In this document: in pieces, positions 59,062 through 64,000 of the stretch
How positions within the stretch are numbered: the stretch's first letter is position 1
Layout of the letters: each line of letters opens with the position of its first letter
Notes under the pieces: generated by a model
What the model saw: the letters and a program-made list of their open reading frames with translations, nothing else
The model's database searches: none
Told to the model about the DNA's origin: nothing
Position numbers and translations under genes: made by a program
Origin: Paulownia fortunei
Taxonomy: Eukaryota; Streptophyta; Magnoliopsida; Lamiales; Paulowniaceae
Direction of reading: 5' to 3'
DNA length: 64,000 bases
NCBI GenBank assembly: GCA_019321725.1
Contig: CM033121.1
Coordinates: forward strand, 5,766,001-5,830,000

Positions 59062-62000
59062 TATGATCAGCCGTCAAAATGTAGAGCAGCTAGAAAGATG
59101 GGGAAATGTTTTGGATTGGGAATACAAGATGGGAGGGGCATGCAGGCAATCATCATACACTGACTTTTGCTGCTTAATAATCACTCCATTTTGGGAATTT
59201 CTTCACGGTACTGTAAACTGTGAACCCCCCCACTCCCCACCTCCCATACCCCCCAACCAACATTGGGACCTGTCTCGAGTACATGGGCAACGTGGCCTAA
59301 TTTTATCTTTAGCACGAGGTAAATTAAATGAGGTGTACAAGAAAGTTGGATAATACCAGCAACTAGTTGAGGTGAGTACATGTGATATGAGCAACGAACG
59401 GTCAATCATTCAAGAAATATTGTTGGTTGAAATTTAATAATTTTAAACTAAAAAAAATTATTGAAAGAGAGAATTGGATAAATCACAATTGCTTATTCGA
59501 TATAAAATTATTTTTTCTACTACATAAATTATCTCAATAATTAGAATGACTGTCTGTGCAGAGAGTCAATACAGAATTCTCACATACAACATCAAATTGT
59601 GAGACCAATCAAAATGAATAATAAATTTTAACTAAACGCTTATCTACTCGCACCATGTTAAAGTGGTTACTACAATTTGCAAAATTAGAGGTTTGGCTAG
59701 TGTTTTTTGTGGTTGGAATTAATTTTGTTTGTATAACAACGATAAAAAAAATTGTGGAAAAAAATTATCAATTACTTTATTTGGTAAATCCAAATTCAAA
59801 GTACTAATTAAGTACATTTAAATTTGAGCAGAAAAGAAACGTAGCCTAATAATATTTACTTTTAAGTAGGACTCAAATTCAAAATTGTACTAATTGTATA
59901 GTATTGGATTTGTCAATTTTACCATTAAGAACAAAACCTCATTGACAAAAAAACAAAAAGGATAGTATTTTGATATGACAAAAAAATCAATCTCTATGAT
60001 TGATGTGGCGAACTACAAAAGATAGAGTTTTAGAACAATCACGAAAATAATTGTTACTTCAATTGGATAATGCCCACCTCATGAATTCTGATAATTTATC
60101 AATACAATATAGTGGGGAACAATATGCATAAATAAAAAAATAGTTAAAGACTTGCCTTTGGGGTGGAAAATGTAAGAGTATCACACTTACTAAGCCCAAA
60201 TACAATACGTTTATGGTGTCCATCTCTTCCCATGAGATATTGTCCAGAAGGCATTAATCTTCTCCATGAGTTTATAAGCTAAAAGGTTTTTTGGATCAGT
60301 AGTTTTTTTGGGTCATTAATATTTTTTTTTTACTTCAGATTTGGCACTTTGAATAGAAATTTATTACATACTCAAACAAGAAAAATTTAATTATTTATGA
60401 CATTAAGAATTTAACTACATAAAATGAATTGAGTTTAGCTACAAAAGCTAAAATAAGAGAAAAGATCAAAAGGTATTCATATCAAACATACACACCATGC
60501 AGTTATATAAATTAAAAATTTACCATATCACATAAGCAAATTCATAATTCCCTCATAAATAATTTGTATCCACACATTGCCAGCAAGGTTTACTTTACCA
60601 TGCAGAATTAAAAAAATAATCAATAAATAAATGGTACTTGCACATGTAAAGCAAATATTTCTTTTGTTGTGGAAGTGATTGATAATTCTCCCTTAAAAAA
60701 AGCGAATGCCCACGCATTTTTCCCTCCATATGGCTTAGTTAACAAGTAGGATTTTTCGCCAAACTTAATGTAAAAAGTAAAATTACAATAAAAAAACTAA
60801 CTTATAAAATTAAAATAACATAAAAAAAAAAAACCTCAGAACTAAAATAGCATTTTCCTACATGACTGGAACTGTTTTGAGTTTTGACCAACAGCAAATT
60901 TCCAATTGCCACTATTGAAACACCAAACATACGAGGTTTGAACTGTTGCAAGAAAACATCAAACCGGGACCAAAGGTGACCTAGAACAACCCCACCCACC
61001 CCATCATGACGTGGCGCAGATCGAACACACCCACGTGTCAAAACCCCACCTCAGAAGATCAACAGAGAAAGGAAATAGGAAAAAGACGAGACTGACAAAA
61101 TGAAAAGGAAGAGCTGGGGTTCCTGTCATCTGGTGAAAGTAGGGGCATTTAATGGGAGGGTGTAGCAAGGTGTGGTCGTGGAACTGGCCGGGCAGCAGAA
61201 ATCACAAGAACTGTTGTTTTTCAACTGTAGTGAAAAAGTGATGGCTCATTGGGCCCTCCTCCCTTGTAACACAGGATACCTCCCGCCATGGGCTGTGTTT
61301 GGTAGGACACAAATCTGAACCCTCGGTGTTATTTTCCACCGTTTTTTTTATATAATATTTTGGAATATTGTAATAAATGATTGATATTTTAAAAGAACGA
61401 AAGTACTAATTTCAAAAAACACGTTTTTGATATAATTATAGTGGAATTTCAAGAAAATGATGGAGGGAAATAAAACAAAACATAGTGGAATTTTTTTTTT
61501 AGAACTTTTTGATATAATTATATATATATATATTTTTTTTTTTTTTATTTTTTTTTCTCCACTCCACATTGTTTTGCATGGATAACCGAGCATCTCCAAT
61601 GAAGCAGGCTTGTACATGGAAAGTATGAAAGGAAAGTCATTAGTTGACCGACTGGGAAAACTCAGTTGCTTCGGCCTTTGGCCCAATGCATACCATCTTT
61701 TGTAATTCCTCTTTACAACTCTGCAGATTTTCCCCAAAAGCACACTACACATATATTTGTAGCTTTCAGATGCTATCTCCTACGATTCTCCATTTTCTCT
61801 ATCATCCACTCTTATATGATCATTATTTGACCACAATCGATAAAAACAAAATAAACAAGACATCTTTTATATTTTCTTTCTTTTTTTCTAAACATATAAT
61901 AATTAATTTATTATATTATTATTTTATAAAATATAATCGATTCTCATTAAATTAATTATACTAGATTAAACTAATTTGACCAATTGGAAGGTGTCATTTT

Positions 62001-62756
62001 TTTATAATTTCAAAAATTTATCTTTTCCTATATCATACTCAAATACCAATATAAGTTAATGGATAAATGGTGGCGAAACACAATTTGAACATACCCATTA
62101 ACTATAATCAATCACTCTATTAATAGTTAATCAATCACACTACAAATATAAATTCAGCATCTTATGATTCGTTTGAATCTATTCAATCAGGCTCAAATAA
62201 TGTTCAAAATTAAAATTAAAAATGAATTAGTGGATAGTTAAAAAATAAATAAATAAATATAAGAGGCGCGTAAATTGTAATCACGTACAAACAATGGTTT
62301 CAATTGGAATAAGAGCCGGGAGGGAGGGTGGGGGGGGGGGGTGTTGGCTGCCTCCTCCACTCCGCTTTTCTCTCCTCACATTGAAATTCGAACCTTCAAA
62401 ATGCCGATGAACAGATGCTTCAATGTTTACAATGTACCATAATTTTTTATAATTCCAAATACTAAATATTCATTAAAAAAACACAAAATAAAAAATACTA
62501 CAAGGAAATAAAAAGAAAAGACATCATACACTCTCGGAAGCAGAAAAATAAATAAATTCAAAACAGAACGAAATTCTGTCTCCACTAAACTAGCAACCAC
62601 TAACCATACCCTTCGATACAGACCGAGAAAAGATGCAAATGAAGAAATACAAAACCAGAAGCTATAAAAACCTAACCTATATTGCTAACATTCTAAGTAA
62701 TTATATGATACAAACATAAACGCCTTAGGCTCTGGAATTATAAGAACTGAAGGAGT

Positions 62757-62800
62757 GCGGGTGGGGTGGGGTGGGGTGGGTCTGGGGGAGGGAATGGGGT
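62757..62800 (+). repeat. G-rich tract with quadruplex potential
   Basis: Repeated GGGGT units followed by further G-runs give at least four runs of three or more G within 45 bp. It lies in or near the transcribed 3' region of the TEL gene, where it would be C-rich in the RNA. Confidence 0.6.
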
Positions 62801-62932
62801 GGGAATCCTTGCTCACTTATGCATGGCCATGAATGGGTTGTGACAGATGAGGGGGCTCGGAGCTCAACAAGAAGGCCCATTGGCTATTTGTTGCATTTAA
62901 TAGAGCCAGCAGTAGCAGTAGTGTTGGTAAGC

Positions 62933-62934
<2 letters not shown>

Positions 62935-62964
<30 letters not shown>
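62935..62964 (+). repeat. (GA)n microsatellite
   Basis: Uninterrupted GA dinucleotide run of about 30 bp; CT-rich on the strand of the TEL transcript, about 110 bp past its stop codon. Confidence 0.85.
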
Positions 62965-62967
<3 letters not shown>

Positions 62968-63076
62968 GAGATTGAAGTTGAAGCGATTCTTGATGAGAAA
63001 TGAGATTAAGGCACTTCGATAGGAGTGAAGAGGTGCATCAGTCCGTCCAATAAAATCATTCATTCACTGTTCCTCT

Positions 63077-63912
63077 TCAGTCATAATTTTCATTATAGCT
63101 GCAGCCTCCACTTCCGCAGCCGCCGGCGCCGCCCTCATCATAGCTGGCATTGTCCATATGGCCATTAACTCCTTCAAATTGTGGTTCCGGTTGATTTTCC
63201 TTTGAACTTGCGGCAGAAGACTGTGGAGATAGAGGGAGCGGTGGCGGCGGGCTATCACTATCGACAACACGCCCAACTATCGGAACGGGATCAGTCACTA
63301 TCTGCCCATCTCGAGGGGGTGAGAACACCACCGGCATGTACTCCTCGGCGTCGCCCGGGAACTTGGAGTTCTTGAAGTGTTCTCTCAATGCCTCTAATCC
63401 CTTTCGTCCATTTTTCACAAACAATATTTAAATATCAAAAATACAAATATATTATATTGCATTATATATATATATATATTATACAAATAAATAACGAACA
63501 CCTGCAATCTTGCATACGTGACTTCGCAGATTTTTCTGGAGTTGAAGACTTCCCAGTTTTGATGGTGAAAGGCTTTGTACAGTCTTAATGTTGCCTGTGG
63601 GGAAGTCATGTTCACGAACCCATATCCCACATTGCACTTGTTACTAACCAAACATGAAAAAAAGATTAAACCGTTAACCAAATGAAAGAAAATGAGCAAA
63701 ATTACTGCAGTTAAACATAACGTTTTAAGGATAATACATTAATTAAAAAAATGAAATCTTAAAAGGGGTGAATGAGAAGAGTAGATAATCACATGAAATC
63801 AATGGGGAGGTAGACGAAGTCGTAAGAGGACAAGGGCTGGTCATCGCCGTCGGCTATCTGCTCATTGCAGTGAATGCAGTGGTTGTCCAGCATGTTCAGC
63901 AGCAGCTTCTGA
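63077..63912 (-). CDS. TERMINAL EAR1-like / MEI2-type RNA-binding protein, C-terminal part (gene continues beyond the right edge)
   Basis: Three exons on the minus strand: 63912-63793, 63643-63502 and 63400-63077, with GT-AG junctions; the 5' exons lie beyond position 64000. The product is the MEI2-type C-terminal [75 protein letters not shown], then [15 protein letters not shown] and [10 protein letters not shown]. The [13 protein letters not shown] insertion before the second part of the RRM is the mark of the TEL (TERMINAL EAR1-like) subgroup. Family members bind RNA and control leaf initiation and meristem function. The tail is proline/serine-rich, then glycine/cysteine-rich and acidic, ending NENYD. 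Codon 1 of the first visible exon is completed by the preceding exon outside the window. Confidence 0.92.
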
Positions 63913-64000
63913 CTGCACATTCGCATTAAAAGTCAAATTATCAAAAGATAATACAAAAATATATTAAGATAATAATTAATAAGCGCTAAATACAAAATTG

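Larger units (their letters stand above)
56447..63076. other. intergenic plus TEL 3' region
   Basis: AT-rich. Low-complexity patches: C-rich run at 58974-59018 followed by (AT)n to 59058, C-run at 59225-59257, mixed A/T runs near 61490-61550. Two ACGT-core motifs occur at 61007-61040. 62323-62342 and 62757-62800 are G-rich, and 62935-62964 is (GA)n. The last few hundred bases should be the 3'-UTR of the TEL gene. No supported gene; open frames at 59063, 60802, 61348 and 61644 have no family resemblance. Confidence 0.5.

Noticed and set aside
59063..59353. 96-codon plus-strand frame
   Set aside because: It spans C-runs and low-complexity sequence and matches no family.
60802..61041. 79-codon minus-strand frame over the ACGT-element island
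   Set aside because: No family resemblance; its tail is low-complexity and codon use looks random.
1..64000. CRISPR arrays, bacterial operons, plastid or mitochondrial insertions
   Set aside because: No spaced identical repeats, no ribosome-binding sites or operon structure, and no organelle gene sequence recognised; the tRNA-Thr is nuclear type.

Overview
The window is nuclear DNA from a flowering plant, almost certainly a eudicot. The evidence is AT-rich intergenic DNA, GT-AG introns, LTR-retrotransposon and hAT remnants, and plant-specific gene families: sieve-element occlusion, KDEL-tailed cysteine endopeptidase, TERMINAL EAR1-like and a plant-type ABCB transporter. I cannot name the species from sequence alone.

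Layout. 172-7268 is a degenerate Ty1/copia retrotransposon on the minus strand. Its gag is interrupted by a 2.2-kb LTR-type insertion (4324-6544) with a perfect 5-bp target duplication. 7299-7768 is a collapsed paralogue of the next gene. 9036-12278 (+) is an intact four-exon GH5 glycoside hydrolase with a ricin-like C-terminal domain. 12888-16036 (-) is the eight-exon 20S proteasome beta-7 (PBB) gene. 16.2-23.6 kb is gene-poor; it holds a hAT-like/tRNA-like patch and a nested tandem-repeat cluster. 23694-27036 (+) is a seven-exon sieve-element occlusion (SEO) gene. 28877-28948 (+) is a tRNA-Thr(UGU), directly upstream of 29107-29541 (+), an intronless gene for mitoribosomal protein mS38. 31956-34199 is a second copy of the 2.2-kb LTR, inverted, again with a perfect target duplication. 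34471-39285 is a mirror-image pair of decayed hAT transposases. 42865-47708 (-) is a seven-exon full-size ABCB transporter. 50484-51582 (+) is a two-exon gene for a 63-residue membrane microprotein. 54868-56268 (+) is a KDEL-tailed papain-type protease gene with a one-base frameshift in its last exon. 63077-63912 (-) is the 3' part of a TERMINAL EAR1-like/MEI2-type RNA-binding protein gene that runs off the right edge.

The genes do not form one pathway. They are housekeeping genes (PBB, mS38, tRNA-Thr) mixed with specialised plant genes (phloem SEO protein, ABCB transporter, KDEL protease linked in its family to programmed cell death, TEL regulator). Exon models were built by hand from reading-frame continuity, GT/AG sites and family alignment from memory. 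All close to an integral number of codons except the protease.

I found no convincing previously undescribed system. The most notable observations are: inverted near-identical LTR copies flanking a 25-kb gene block; the mirror-image hAT pair with two outward 3' ends; the exon-1/exon-4 fusion paralogue of the GH5 gene; the frameshifted KDEL protease; and a tRNA-like sequence inside a hAT-like repeat.
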